Source: Sclerodactyla briareus
Lineage: Eukaryota; Echinodermata; Holothuroidea; Dendrochirotida; Sclerodactylidae
Length of the DNA stretch: 64,000 bases
Assembly (NCBI GenBank): GCA_026419785.1
Contig: JAODTK010005759.1
Span: 1-64,000 of the forward strand
Reading direction: 5' to 3'
Shown here: piece by piece, positions 50,159 through 61,944 of the stretch
Layout of the letters: every line of letters begins with the position of its first letter
Position numbering within the stretch: position 1 is the first letter of the stretch
The notes under the pieces: model-generated
What the model was told of the DNA's origin: nothing
What the model saw: only the letters and a program-made list of their open reading frames with translations
The model's database searches: none
Translations under genes and position numbers: made by a program

Positions 50159-50796
50159 CAAAGGACCTTTCCTTGGATTCTTGGTTCCATCCATTGGAAC
50201 TTAGAATCACCAGCTGTGTGGATATGTACGCGAGATACCTTGACTAGGAGACAGGGAAGCATGAATGAGGGTCTAAAACAGAAGAAGTACCCCTAGGTCT
50301 GTAGGCTATGACCGACACGTGATGGTGGACCTCCTGTGAGCAGAAAAAATTCTTTCTTGAACATGCGATTAATATATACTCACTCAGTTCGGCAAGTCCC
50401 CTCGAAGGGTGGATGCGTCGATATAGTTCAAATGAAACAGATGTGCTTTGCGACTCACACCGTTCCGTCTCCGAGGAACGAGAGCGTCAACAGAGGTCCA
50501 TTAGGACTATGACTAGATAGCAGTGCTTGTTCTTTGTCTTTTTTAGCCTGAGGGTAGGAGTCGATAGTTGAACAAACTCTGGCAGCGAACGAAAGTCACG
50601 ATACACTAAAGTCTCGCTCAAAGAGTTAGTGCCCAGGTTAAAGTTATTTGCGGATTTCTTCCTGAAATAGCCGTTCCAGCGGTTGGGGATCATTTAGTCT
50701 ACTGGTACAATTGGTTATGTTATTTAGGGCAGTCACCATTAGAATTCGTTCATCCTAACTCTTCCTAACTACTATTACAAAGAGAACTCAACGTAC

Positions 50797-50839
50797 CTCA
50801 TCTGCTTGACAATGGTACTTTTCCCAGATTCCCCTGCCC
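50797..50839 (-). CDS. G-alpha exon 2 (P-loop)
   Basis: This 43-nt exon lies between a pyrimidine-containing acceptor (CCATTTACAG) and the donor GTACGT. It encodes AGESGKSTIVKQM, with a split Gly before and a split Arg after. This is the phosphate-binding loop (G1 motif) of G-alpha, intact and in phase with exons 1 and 3. A separate 43-nt P-loop exon is, to my knowledge, a trait of the Gi/Go/transducin class; Gq genes fuse it with the next exon. This exon shows no damage. Confidence 0.95.
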
Positions 50840-52099
50840 CTGTAAATGGAAAAAAGTAATGAATTTAATACGTTTACTCATATGCTTATATTTTTCACGT
50901 TATTCAGTCAGATACGTACTTGAATAGAGCTAGCAGGCCAGTAAGTCAATCCAGAACAAATGGTGGGCAACTCCCAGAGTCGCTCAGTCACATGATATCA
51001 TCGGGTGCCCTGGGGAATTGTTGTCTATTCGTTTTATTCGGTAATTTTGAAACGAATGTGAATGCAATCTAATGTTTTTGTGACTTCTACTCTTATCTAA
51101 AAAATATCCAAACATCTTGAAAAAATGGTGACAAATCAGCAAAATTTCAAAACTTCTCCATAATGTCAATTTCTCCTTTACTTCTCTAATTCGGTCTCAA
51201 TCGCTTGTGTTTTGTGACATTTTATCCTTGTGCAGAATTTAAACGTGTTCAATAACCCACACTGTGATGTCTGCGGAACATGTGATTAACGTACACGCAC
51301 ACACACAATACGCGCCTGCGCACATACCATAGGTTACACTAACACACGCACACTAACAACACACACGCACGCATACATACACAAATGGTCATCTCCTCGA
51401 GTGTCCCTCATTACTGGACAACCTAGCACCCAATGGTACCCCTTCAATGGAAACCCTTTCATCCATCATAATTGTTACTATAGCGATCGTTGCCCTTCGG
51501 GGACATGACATGTACACGTTCAGTGCAGGCCCACAACGACAACGCCGGCCAGACCCTATGTTTTCGTAGCAAATAACTTTTAAATCACTGGAAACAGGAC
51601 ATATAGCCTTTCATAATTTCAAACATCATTAAAACACGCCCGAACACTTCCTACCTAGATTCATCGGCCATAGTAGTATATGCTGTGACAGCGCACGCAG
51701 ATCACAATTCCAGACTACAATGACGTGTCAGGACGCAAGCCAACACTTTCTGCTTGGGCCTTAGTCTCATTTCCCACTGGTGCGATCGCCAGTACGTCTA
51801 TCAGCAAATATATATACTAAATTGGCTACACACAACTCTCATATGCCAACATATACACGGAAGCGTTGGCGGTATGATCATAAAGAGGTTGGGGCATCCG
51901 ACACACCATTGATTGGCAAATCTCAAGTTACAAACATGACTAAAAATAAATATGTACCAAATATTTTGTACGCGTACCGGAGCCCTAAAATCTGACGAAG
52001 CCTACTCAATTCTATACCTAGCAAACATAAACGGTTCGGTTAAAGAGTTTTCGGAATGTGACTGTGTGAAGAAGGATAAAGAAGAACTCTGTAACTCAC

Positions 52100-52246
52100 C
52101 AAGGAGAAGCATTTAATCAGATTAATGTTTTGCTTCCTTGCGTTGTCCAGGAGTTGATCGATCTCTTTGCTTCGTTGGACGGCGACTGTCGGATCGAAGA
52201 TAGTCACTCTCGTCGTGGTCTTCACTGTACCTGCGGCGATTCCCAT
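52100..52246 (-). CDS. G-alpha exon 1 (N terminus)
   Basis: The frame opens with MGIAAGTVK and runs into RSKEIDQLLDNARKQNINLI, the N-terminal helix pattern of G-alpha proteins, which contacts G-beta-gamma. It should end in LLLG just before the P-loop. As written, one base is missing near 52110-52115 (AAA where AAAA is expected), which puts LLLG out of frame. The exon then ends at a good donor, TTG|GTGAGT, with 1 nt of the Gly codon. Corrected length is 148 nt. Gly2 is available for myristoylation, but neither Cys3 nor Ser6 is present, so lipidation is uncertain. The start was chosen because it gives an MG beginning at the usual distance from the P-loop; the sequence before RSKEID resembles no subfamily that I know, so another upstream start is possible. 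Confidence 0.85.
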
Positions 52247-52259
52247 GATGATTTACTCC

Positions 52260-55200
52260 TTTTATGATGTCACTGACTGAGTTCGCCCGGTTACCTTAGG
52301 TCGATATCCTCCATTTCGATTCTCTGTGTGGAAATCCTACGCGAGAATTTGTCAGTCTCTGAAAAACAATAACAATGACATTTCCTTCTTTGATTCCTCG
52401 AAGTTTGAGAACCTCGAATGCTTGGTCTAATCAAGCTGAAATTTAGTCTGTTTTGAGGTGAAGGTCGAAGAAAATCTGAGGTATACTTGGATACAGGCGC
52501 TGTTATTGAGTACTTGTAGGATGTTCGTTCCCTATGGTATGTATTTTATTGTCACGCTACTCTATGGAAAGTGCACCAAGTTCGTTTTTCGATACGGATT
52601 AAGGAGCTCGTTGTTGTGAAAATGGGTCAGTCATTGAGATTATCTATTTTGTAAAATCAGAAGCAGCTGTAGTGTATAAAAACCACCTGTTTGTTAAATT
52701 ACCTTCGAATGATGGCTACACCATCTTGTGTTTGAAAAAAAAGAAAACTTTTCAATCCCACATACACATGCAATATAGACATCAGTCCAACCCATCAATT
52801 CTTTCGTAGCTCCATTCGAAGGTGTCCATTAATCTCTTAGGTACCCCCATAACCCCCATAATTCCTGTAATTTTTGAAGAGGAAAAAGCCCCCTGTGCGA
52901 GTTACACATGATATCAGCAACATAGAGTGTGTGTTACTAACTTTAGATTGCAGAGAAGCTAGAAAAATTCTAGGTAGAGCAACCTTGATGTTGAAGTGTA
53001 AATATATATCCTTGTAATATCGCAGTCTATAGTAACCAAACGAAGGCAGTGTCCGGAGCTCAGTTAATCCCTGTTAACCAGTTACAAAATCTTGTATGTA
53101 ATTGAATTACTGCGTTCCGCCGTTCCCCACGATGAGTATATGGACCGTATTCTTTTTGAGTTAGATGAAAGGTCACCTGTAGTCAGTTTTTGGAACTGTT
53201 CATCTTAGGCAATTCCAGCCCATACCTCGCGTCGACCATACCTAGGTGAACGGAGCTCATACTTGGAATGTGTGTTCACCATAATGACTACGTTATCATA
53301 ATTCCTCAAATGTTCCCAGTAATGTTTCAAGGAATGACTAAGCCTTTTGGCTTCCTGATTCTATTTCACGTTCTAAATCTTGAAGAGCTGCCTACGTTAG
53401 TAGGGCTAACTATCTGACCAGCTGACTGACATTCCAGACATGTAGTCTCGCGCCAATTAAACTCAATGTGTGAATGAACTTTGTGAATGCACTGAGAAGG
53501 AAATCGACCGTAGAATGCAACTGCGACAGATTTAGTTAAAAAATAAAAAATAAAAAATAAAAATTCTCCTGGTAGGTCTTTACAATATGTCATCGACGTC
53601 ACTCACAGCCTGTTTGGAACAAGTGATGACGGCCCTCATACCAACTCGTCTCAACTGGTGTTACCGGTGTCAATTGGAGTATAAATGCATCATACTGCTT
53701 GTGGGCTGATACAGATCCATTGCTTGGGAAAAATTCGCCACGAAGCGGGATGAACCTCGAATGAACTGATGACACATTTACCGATCGAAACTACGGTGCT
53801 GCGGAGAGCTTCAACGTTAACTGCTTATCAATTTAATTGGCATGCAAATTAAAAGAGTGTATACTAAGTGGTAACATTGACGGGAGGGGGAGGGGGTAGC
53901 CGACGATCTACATCTAGCCCCATCAGCGCAATGAGTATATGGTATTATAGATGGGGGGATACCGACCCATCATCAGTTTCCTCACAATTAATTGTACACC
54001 CTTCGCTTCCCGCAGTTCGCCTTTCGTTGTTACCACATAACTCTCATAAACAGAAACATCGATATTTGACCGATGATCTTGGTTATTTCCGATCGAGATC
54101 TGAATGAGATGACCAAAAAGGCCGTATTGTAACTTGTGACTTCGTGACTCCAGCATATTGCATTCCTGACGGAAACAAATGTTGTGTAGTGGTTATGCTC
54201 GTAGTTGATAGTCGCATATACTTACCGCGATGAAGCTTTCCGATGCGCGCGGTCGATTGAAAATGTACTGAGAACTGATTGTTGGTAAAACCGGTGTTAT
54301 GGATTGAAGAGCGGTACTGTGTCTGCGTGTGTCCATGAGGGGTGAGTGGTATAACAAGACAATAATAAAAGATTCCGACTACTCCCCTCCTAGCCTCCTC
54401 CACTGTCTGCGAGACGCTAGATGGAAATGGGGCAAACACAGTTTCCCCCCCCCCCCCCAGCTCTGGTTATCAATGCGTAATAATAATGCCTTCAACATTT
54501 GTGCCATTTTAGTGCCGATGCAGCCCCTCTGAAATAATTTTTCTCTTGGATATCGCTAACTCTAATTTGAGCCCAACCCGAGAAAAAAGACACGATGCGT
54601 TTTCTATAAATCGGGTCAGCCAATCAGGAAACACCTCACGGATTCAACTGGTAATTCGCTCACAATACTATTAATAGTAATTGGTAATTCTACAATGCTG
54701 GTCTTGTATTTTGTTGTGTAACTGGTTCTTATCTCACATTCCACTGGCCCACTATCAGCTGGGTGCATCGAGCTTCCTCAAATCCCCATGTGGCCATCCT
54801 CCCTCTTCCGACCAGATCGCACGAACCCACACTTTTTCTGTCTACTTTACATTGGGCGCATGAGGCGGCGTGATTCGATCGGTACTGATCGAGTGTTATG
54901 CGAAAGACGGCTTCATTCGCGTTCAGCGTGACAATTACTTGGAGTATCTCTATTATTTATTCTCACTTGATCTCGTTGGGGGTGAGACATTGGTCTCAAT
55001 AATGGAACTGTCGGATACTCTCACACTAAAATACATTCGTTTGCGAACTCCTGCACTCCCTTGACGCGAATATCGCTGTTGTTGAAGATTCAGTCGGCAT
55101 CCACTGAAGTGAATGTGGCATTGACCGGATCCCCAGAGTATACCTTTTAAATCACGCTCTCGACTGGAGTCGGCGAGAATTTGATGCAAAGATTAAACAG

Positions 55201-56690
55201 TCGTTTAAAGAGGCTTACGTCGCGGCCGGGCGAGAAACGCTGGCCACGATTTAGTGACGTCGCGATAAAAAACGTCTTAGTGCATTCCGAATAACCCATT
55301 CGACCTTGTTACGGTATATCGTCACAATATATGCCGTGGAACCCGTCCAGCCTTACTGGAAATCCATAGATGCGTAGTCGCCGATCGGTACGCATGTGAA
55401 AATCGCGCCATTTCGTGAATTCGCGGGGGCAGTGACTGGCTCTGCCTATTTAGTTTGCAAAGATAGATATTTGTTCCACATAGGCAAACAAAAATCGGTA
55501 AATGACGGCAAACCAACCTTGATTAAGAAATAGCACATGTAACCAATGCGGTATACGTATGCGTATCACGCGTAAATTAATCTATCGGTTTATATTCCAG
55601 AAATCCACGCAACGCACATATGCTTGAGGTGCTGCATTTAATATGTCTTCTCGCATAAACTCACAAGTGTTTTTCTCTCTGACACATCACGTTCTTCCCG
55701 TAAAATGTTATTTTCACATCAGCTCGGACACGCATACTCATCTAACCATGGTACATATGGTAAATTTGTCTGGTCAGTGCCCGTTCCGTCCTATACAGTG
55801 GATTTTTGCCGCGCTACGGAACTCTAGACAGAGAACATTAGACAGATAATTCATTTTGTTCGTTCTCAGTGAACTGCCTTTTTCAAGTGTCATCCCACAT
55901 CCGCATATATATATCCTAGCCTCCTGCCAGAGTCCACATGCGATGTGGTGTGCGGTAGGAATAAAGCAATGGAATTCCATAATTTTGCGGGGAGGTCGCT
56001 TTTTCGGTGAAATTCCCGTTTGGGAATAAGTTTGGTAATAATATTTAATATATAAAAAGCAACTCCAGTTAATAGAACTTCATTTGTCTTTATTGAGATC
56101 TTCCATATTTTAATTTCGAATCTATTGTTTTTTTCCCCCCAGAAGATCTTTATACATGCTAATGTTTGTATGTACACTGTTATTCGCTCCGTTTCCTCCT
56201 GATGGTTCAACCAGTGATTTGATTACCCTGGGTTTGAGCATATCAATGTGTTCAGATGTTTTACGATGCAAAAATATCAACTCTCGTTTTTTTTCCGACC
56301 CTACCTACGGGAGATATTTTTATATATTTATTTTTTTATTAAGCTGATATTGATACTGCCATCTTTTGTTATTTACAAGGACAGTGCGAAGCCAGATTTT
56401 CTTAGGCAAGGTGAAACTGGGACTAAATCCCCGTCCTTTGGCGGCGCATTATGCATCTCAAATCTCAACAGGCTTCTGGAGGAGGCTCAGATTCCCACCA
56501 TCTTTTCTCCTGTGCCGCCAGGTTCGTGGCTAACCTTTTCCTGTCTCTTCCACAATAAAACGGACGCAGTTAGCAAAGGACTTCCGTATGACAACTCACG
56601 TTGTGATTTCGTTCAGCTTTATTTGGATGGGATGCAACACTCTATTTCGAATCTTGTCATGGGGTGGTTGCAAAGGTCGTATTGACCGTC
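52260..56690. other. Upstream side of the G-alpha gene; no supported gene
   Basis: No core promoter motif could be tied to the gene. An inverted, diverged copy of the TGACCTCAGATGA repeat family is seen at about 53220-53310 (GAACGGAGCTCATACTTGGA reads as its landmark on the other strand). An A-rich TAAAAAA stretch lies at 53537-53563, a G-run block at 53881-53897 and a C-run at 54446-54459. Short frames lack family motifs. Confidence 0.5.
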
Positions 56691-56719
56691 ATCACATTGC
56701 TACATCTCCTCTCTTCTTT

Positions 56720-57250
56720 TTTTCATCTTTCCTTGTTGTATCCTCTTGGTCCTCCTCCATCTCTCTCTCTCTTCACCTTCTGATAGTTCCAGGTTGGGTG
56801 CCCACAACCATTGAAGCTTTTGTTATTGTCTCCCTCTGCTCTGATGTCTCTGCTTCGAGACAATTTTTTAGCATCGTCGGGGACTGAGGTTTCTGGCATC
56901 ATCAAGCTCGTATTAGTTTGTTTGAGTCTTTTCCCAGTATACATCTGCAGTCTTTATGGTGCCATTCGATCCTCATCAAAATGTCACACCTAGAAATGGT
57001 ACCTGGTCACCCACCATCTCCTCGTGAGAGACCTTGAATCGGTTGGGCACAGTGTTTGAGATGGTCATTATAAACTGGTTTTCCTCCCCCGTCTGAAGAA
57101 TGCCATCCACATACCTTTCCCATAGGCCTGGTGACCAACCGGCTGGGCTGTCATCACCATAGCAGTACTTTCAAGGTTTTCCATGAGAGTCAGCTGTGAA
57201 AGGGTGACAGCTTAACTGCCCATCGCAGTATCAAACGTTCTGCTAAGTAA
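56720..57250 (-). mobile_element. Penelope-like element, reverse transcriptase fragment
   Basis: On the minus strand a 44-codon open stretch reads RYVDGILQTGEENQFI, MTISNTVPNRFKVSHEEMVG and DQVPFLGVTF (about 57112 to 56978). This is the catalytic YVDD region (here YVDG) and the following thumb-side segment of Penelope-like reverse transcriptases. MENLESTAMVMTAQPVG just before it matches the preceding motif. Further down, a frame with RAEGDNNKSFNGCGHPTW may belong to the linker. Frames are broken, the second catalytic Asp is lost, and no endonuclease was seen, so this copy is inactive. Confidence 0.65.
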
Positions 57251-57559
57251 ACATCTGCCAGGGTTCCAAGCTTTAGCACGGGGGTATCGTTAGGTTCACG
57301 TGTCGGGTATGTGAGACGCGTTTGGCAGCTTCGTTTGTGCGGGGGGGGGGGGGCGTCTTGTAAGCTAGCCTCCCCTTCCATCGGTCGTGACCAGAGTGGG
57401 TGCACGAAAATGCCAAACGTTGCCCAACCAAATGTGGTGTACGGATCATCACTGGAGATACTTTCTGATAATGGGAAGAAGAGCCAATGAAGCTCAGGGC
57501 GCTCCAGGATTTTCGGTTAGAGGGGGTGCCAAAAATTGTCAACAATACTCATTGTGGAG

Positions 57560-59281
57560 TTTTTAAAATGGAAGATAGCTTAGCTTATCTTCCATTAAAA
57601 CAAAAACCACTAATTGTTCACGCTCCTTTTTCCCCAACCGGATAGCTAAATTAGCCAAGGTTTAGCATCCTTCTGAAATTTTTTGGCCTTCTGTGAACCA
57701 ATACTATATTACGAACTAAAAGAACTTCAAAACACTAGCCCCCCAGTTTCACGTAATTTTTCACAGCACGCATCGATTCAACTTCACAACGCCAGTTATT
57801 ACACACACTGAATAGAAAATTGCATCCTCTTTCCGCCATTCTCTGAACTTGAACACCGTAGATCACAGTGTCCTATTGACCAAACTGTCAGGATTGGGTA
57901 GTAAGTCTGGCTGAGTCCTGAATTCTCTAGTTACTTAGTAACAGAGAGCAATCTACCACACCTAGGAATTATTGCATCCTTTTAACAACGATGTGTGGAC
58001 TGGGGTGACACAAAGCTCCATACTCGCGAACCATTAAAAATTCAATTTTTACATCAATTAGATAACCAAAGTTTTCGAAAAAGTGTACTCTGACTCGTCT
58101 TTGCGGATGAACAAGAATTCGCGTTACTAGTTGATAATGCTCTTATGGAGAAATGGTGTGTGAAGGATTTTAACTAACCTAAACTGGAGATGGATCACTT
58201 CTCCAAAAGTTGTTACGTTTACTTTCAAATGCAATATGGATATTTCGAATGGTTTTCAAGCTCATTTCATACTAGAACCGATCCGATTATAAATACTTCT
58301 ACCGAGACAGACCAGCTACTGTGGCCGTCCAGTCGGACTCCATAGTCCCTCAGCCTCAATTACAGATCTTAGTCAAATCTTTAATAAGTATTTTTACGTA
58401 TTAAGTAGTAATACTGGCTTTATTTAGAGTATTAAAGTACTGTACCCGTGCACCTAAATTTCAGAGAAATATTTCCAAGCATCTTAACATTGCTCTCAAA
58501 TTCGAGCAATTATTATAATACGCGCACACTTGAAAATTCAACTTGTTGAAAAATCAAACGAGCGGAATGAAATGAAATGTTTACGAGACCAAAATGGTTC
58601 GGACTCACCTATCTCTCTCAGTACAGCATCACTCATTTCCTCCAGAAAAGCTCCGCAAGCTCCAATTATTAAATTGCAGTCAATATAAGATTAGGGAAGA
58701 TATTGTTTTCCCAGTTTAAGACTCATTATTACTGTTTCCTTTCCGAGTTATTTTTGCTGTATGATCACACCGGTATCCCAAAACGAATACGGAAATATTC
58801 ACAAATCCTAATAATTTCAGTCAGAATTAATCCGACCGGGGTGTCCAATGAAAATCGCGCGAGGGGAAGTAATGTATCTCCTATCGGTGGATAATCCCGC
58901 GGCACCCTGCGCAATCCCGTGAAAATGAAATTTGAATAATTTAAAAAAGATTTAAAAATCGCTCAAAATGTCAGCCGCTCAAAAATAATTATTATAGTGA
59001 TAACCGCGAAAGATTCCACGTCGCATTCCTGTGTCTCCAAAAGAAATTAATAGAATTTGCCGAATTATCATATGTATCTTCGATCAACATGAACGGGCGA
59101 TAGAAACGAACACATCGATTGTCCCTTCGCAACACCTCTTTAAAAAAACGCGAAGGTCTTCATCGCATGAGTTGCTTCCGCCTACGGAGGCTCCGATTAG
59201 CATCTGGTACTGACTGCAGATGGATCCTCCGTCGGCGATCATCGTATATAGCATCTGACTGCAGTCACTGTGGCAGGCACG
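57560..59281. other. No recognisable gene
   Basis: Unique-looking AT-rich DNA with no array or family motif. Its right edge ends in GGCACG (59276-59281), the left copy of the flanking repeat of the next element. Confidence 0.5.
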
Positions 59282-61028
59282 TATGGAACGCGAAAACGCA
59301 ACGTTATTTGCGACAATAGGAGTGACCTAACTTTGAATTTGACATGTCGACTACAAGGTTGTTGATGTTTTTTCACGGCGAGTCCGTCCTCATCTGACGT
59401 AAATGTGAATGTGGCGATGATACTGTAAGCAGTGATGATGTTTCGAACTCAAATGTGGTGGATTTTTATTTTTCGTCTGGCGACGGTACATCCAGTGAAC
59501 GATGTAAAGTTCATGGAACGATGCATCTATCCTGTGGTGTGTGATTTTTTACAGCTGGCAGATTAACCAATCTGTCGTACGCTATACGTTCATCAGGTTG
59601 CATGAAAAATATATTGACGATGTCTTTCTTCATTTGACGATGTGAGCTAAAAGTTGGCGCTATTCATTTTACCTGACGATTGCGTTTCCCCCGCGAAGCT
59701 TCACATCGTTTGCTATTGTAAAAATATCGTGTGATGTGACGAGTAAACGAGAGGTGGCGATGTACAACGAGAGGTGGCGATGTAAACCGAGGTGACGCTG
59801 AACCCAGGGCGTGAGGGGGTTTTGCGTTGGGGGATGTGGGGGTACTGATTTGCCGACAGATCTGTAAATGCCCGCGACCTGATATGGCTGGGTGTCCCCG
59901 TCCCCCATTGGAAATATTTGGAATATTTTGGTTTTGATATACATTTTTTTTTTAAGCCAGACAAGTGGCTGACATTGGTGAAATGTAATAGGCTTTGCTG
60001 ACATGACTGAATAGTGCCTCTCAGGCTCAATCTGTTTGTCAAATCAGTGGTGTTTGGCAGTATTAGGTGACAGAAGGGCCTGTTATTGATCGAAATAGGA
60101 GGTCCTCTTGATACTGGAGTCACTTTTGAGTACTGGAGCTCTGCATCTTCCATGCAAGCATAGGTAACTTCTTGAGGGGTGTTCCTACTCATAAAGATTC
60201 ATATTTTTCAGGTTAATAGTTCCTGAACATACACACTCACAAATATTAAGCGCCATTGTCCAACCCTGGATTTTGTACCTTTATTTTTAGGTTATAAGCA
60301 CCGCTTTTTTGCAAACGAAAAACAGGCAAAATAATTCTCACGAACACTACTGTCAGTTTACAGTTCTTCGAAATCCGAATACTTTTTTATTGATTGTAAA
60401 TAGTAGTTTATCAGTTGCATGCAAGGTGGTTTTCCTTTTCTCTTTCTTCTTTCTTTGTTCTGCGATTTTAAATTGCTGAAAAATCTAGGTTGAAGTTAAA
60501 TAATGGAATTGTAGCCTAATGTGTATTGATAAATAGTTGGATTTATGAAATGTTCCAAGTGACAAAAAGTACGAGAAACTAAGGGTCAAGCTTGTTGATT
60601 ATTATTATTGATATTTTAATTCATTCACACACGAGTTGTTGTAGCTCGATTCAGCGTCGCCTCGGTTTACATCATCACCTCACCTCTCGTTTTATACATC
60701 GTCACCTCTCGTTTTTAACAAAATCGTCACCCCTCTCCTCTTACATCGTCAAATACTTTTAACATCGTCACATGATAAAGTATGCGATCGTCCATGGATG
60801 GTTCACATCGCCAGCTGTCAAACATTCCACCACAGAATAGATTAAATCGTCACATAAAAATTTACATCGTCACTGATTATGGTCGCCACATGATCATCTA
60901 CATCGCCAGAGGAAAATACATCACCACAGTGTTTCGACATCATCACCGTTTACTTTTGCTCATCGCCACAATAAATTCACGTCACTACCTATTTGTCGCC
61001 AAATAACCTTGCCGTTTCGCGTTCCATA
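59282..61028. mobile_element. Foldback element with arms made of short GACGATGT-type motif arrays
   Basis: TATGGAACGCGAAAACG starts the left arm (59282) and its inverse, CGTTTCGCGTTCCATA, ends the right arm (61028). GGCACG flanks both sides exactly (59276-59281 and 61029-61034), a 6-bp candidate target duplication. The left arm (to about 59806) and the right arm (from about 60650) carry a dozen or more degenerate copies of TG(A/G)CGATGTAAA each, spaced about 20-35 bp with differing spacers. The arms share order in places: ACAGCTGGC, GTGGTG(G/A)A and ACCGAGG(T/C)GACGCTGAA. The core (59807-60649) is not repetitive. Sea-urchin TU foldback elements are described as having arms with arrays of short direct repeats, which is similar in kind; homology is not shown. 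Confidence 0.8.
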
Positions 61029-61596
61029 GGCACGGGGCTTTGTTCTATTGGGTATTTTTCCCACGACGATTAGTGTTTATTTGTGAGCTGAGGCAAAAAT
61101 CTCAAACTGGGTTCACTTGGCAATAGCTTGCGCGCAAAGAAGTGACGTATTTGCCTTGCCTTGCCCCGTTTCCTCGCACATCCCGATTTCTTATTGATAA
61201 GGGCATTTCGCGTCTCCTTTCGATAAGTTGTGGATTGCCGCATGTTGCCAGTAATCGAGCCCTACTGTGGATACTTTTATCAGTGGAATAACCATTCAAT
61301 TATTCACCTGAATTTTGATTCGAGACTGTTTAGGACACGATAAATCGCACATCGGTCATTTATTCCCATTCTATACCTCCAACTTGAGGAAAATAAAAAT
61401 ATCTCCAAAGATAACACATCCTCTAAATATTGTGAGAGACAGGACAACTCTTAGTGGTAGTTTCAATTATATCACCACAGAACAACACGTAGCTAACCAG
61501 AGTGCATCCCGACACTCCTGTTATTGCCATTTTACGGATGCTAAGATAGTCAGACGACCATCTAATAGATCATTTGTAATAAGTCACACAACACCA

Positions 61597-61642
61597 CACA
61601 CAACCCACACACACACACACACACACCACACACCCACACACA

Positions 61643-61674
<32 letters not shown>

Positions 61675-61720
61675 AGCACACACATACACACGCGCGCACA
61701 AACACACACCTACACAACAC
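61597..61720. repeat. (CA)n microsatellite
   Basis: Imperfect CA array with CCA interruptions that runs directly into an AT array. Confidence 0.95.
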
Positions 61721-61725
61721 AAAAT

Positions 61726-61790
61726 ATATATATATGATTAATATATATAAAATATTAGAATATCTATATATATATATATATATATATTAT

Positions 61791-61830
<40 letters not shown>

Positions 61831-61935
61831 ATATATATATATATTTCTAATATATATATATAGTATTATATATAATATATATAATATAGCTTAAAAAAAA
61901 TTATATATATATATATATATATAAGATATAATTTT
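61726..61935. repeat. (AT)n array
   Basis: Long, interrupted AT dinucleotide array directly upstream of the Penelope-like element. Confidence 0.95.
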
Positions 61936-61944
61936 TAATTTTGT

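Larger units (their letters stand above)
23364..52246 (-). other. G-protein alpha subunit gene, whole locus (seven of eight coding exons found)
   Basis: Heterotrimeric G-protein alpha subunits bind GTP on the inner face of the plasma membrane and relay signals from seven-helix receptors. Exons were recognised by family motifs and canonical GT/AG borders: 52246-52100, 50839-50797, 47631-47490, 30768-30637, 29583-29453, 26449-26298 and 23550-23364. Exon phases join correctly once 1-nt indels are allowed for. The 43, 142, 129, 130 and 154 nt lengths match Gi/Go-class gene structure as I remember it. Exon 4 is missing from my reading and should lie in 30769-47489. Summed with a 158-nt exon 4 the product is about 363 residues, normal for the family. 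Eight indels and one TAA mean the frame is not open as written. A decayed duplicate and an indel-rich sequence are both possible. Confidence 0.9.

Noticed and set aside
56248-56685. 145-codon plus-strand frame
   Set aside because: Opposite strand to the Penelope-like fragment and without recognisable domain; probably chance.
59282-61028. CRISPR array interpretation of the short-motif arrays
   Set aside because: Motifs are degenerate, in inverted arms, and the context is eukaryotic; there are no cas genes. A foldback transposon explains all features.
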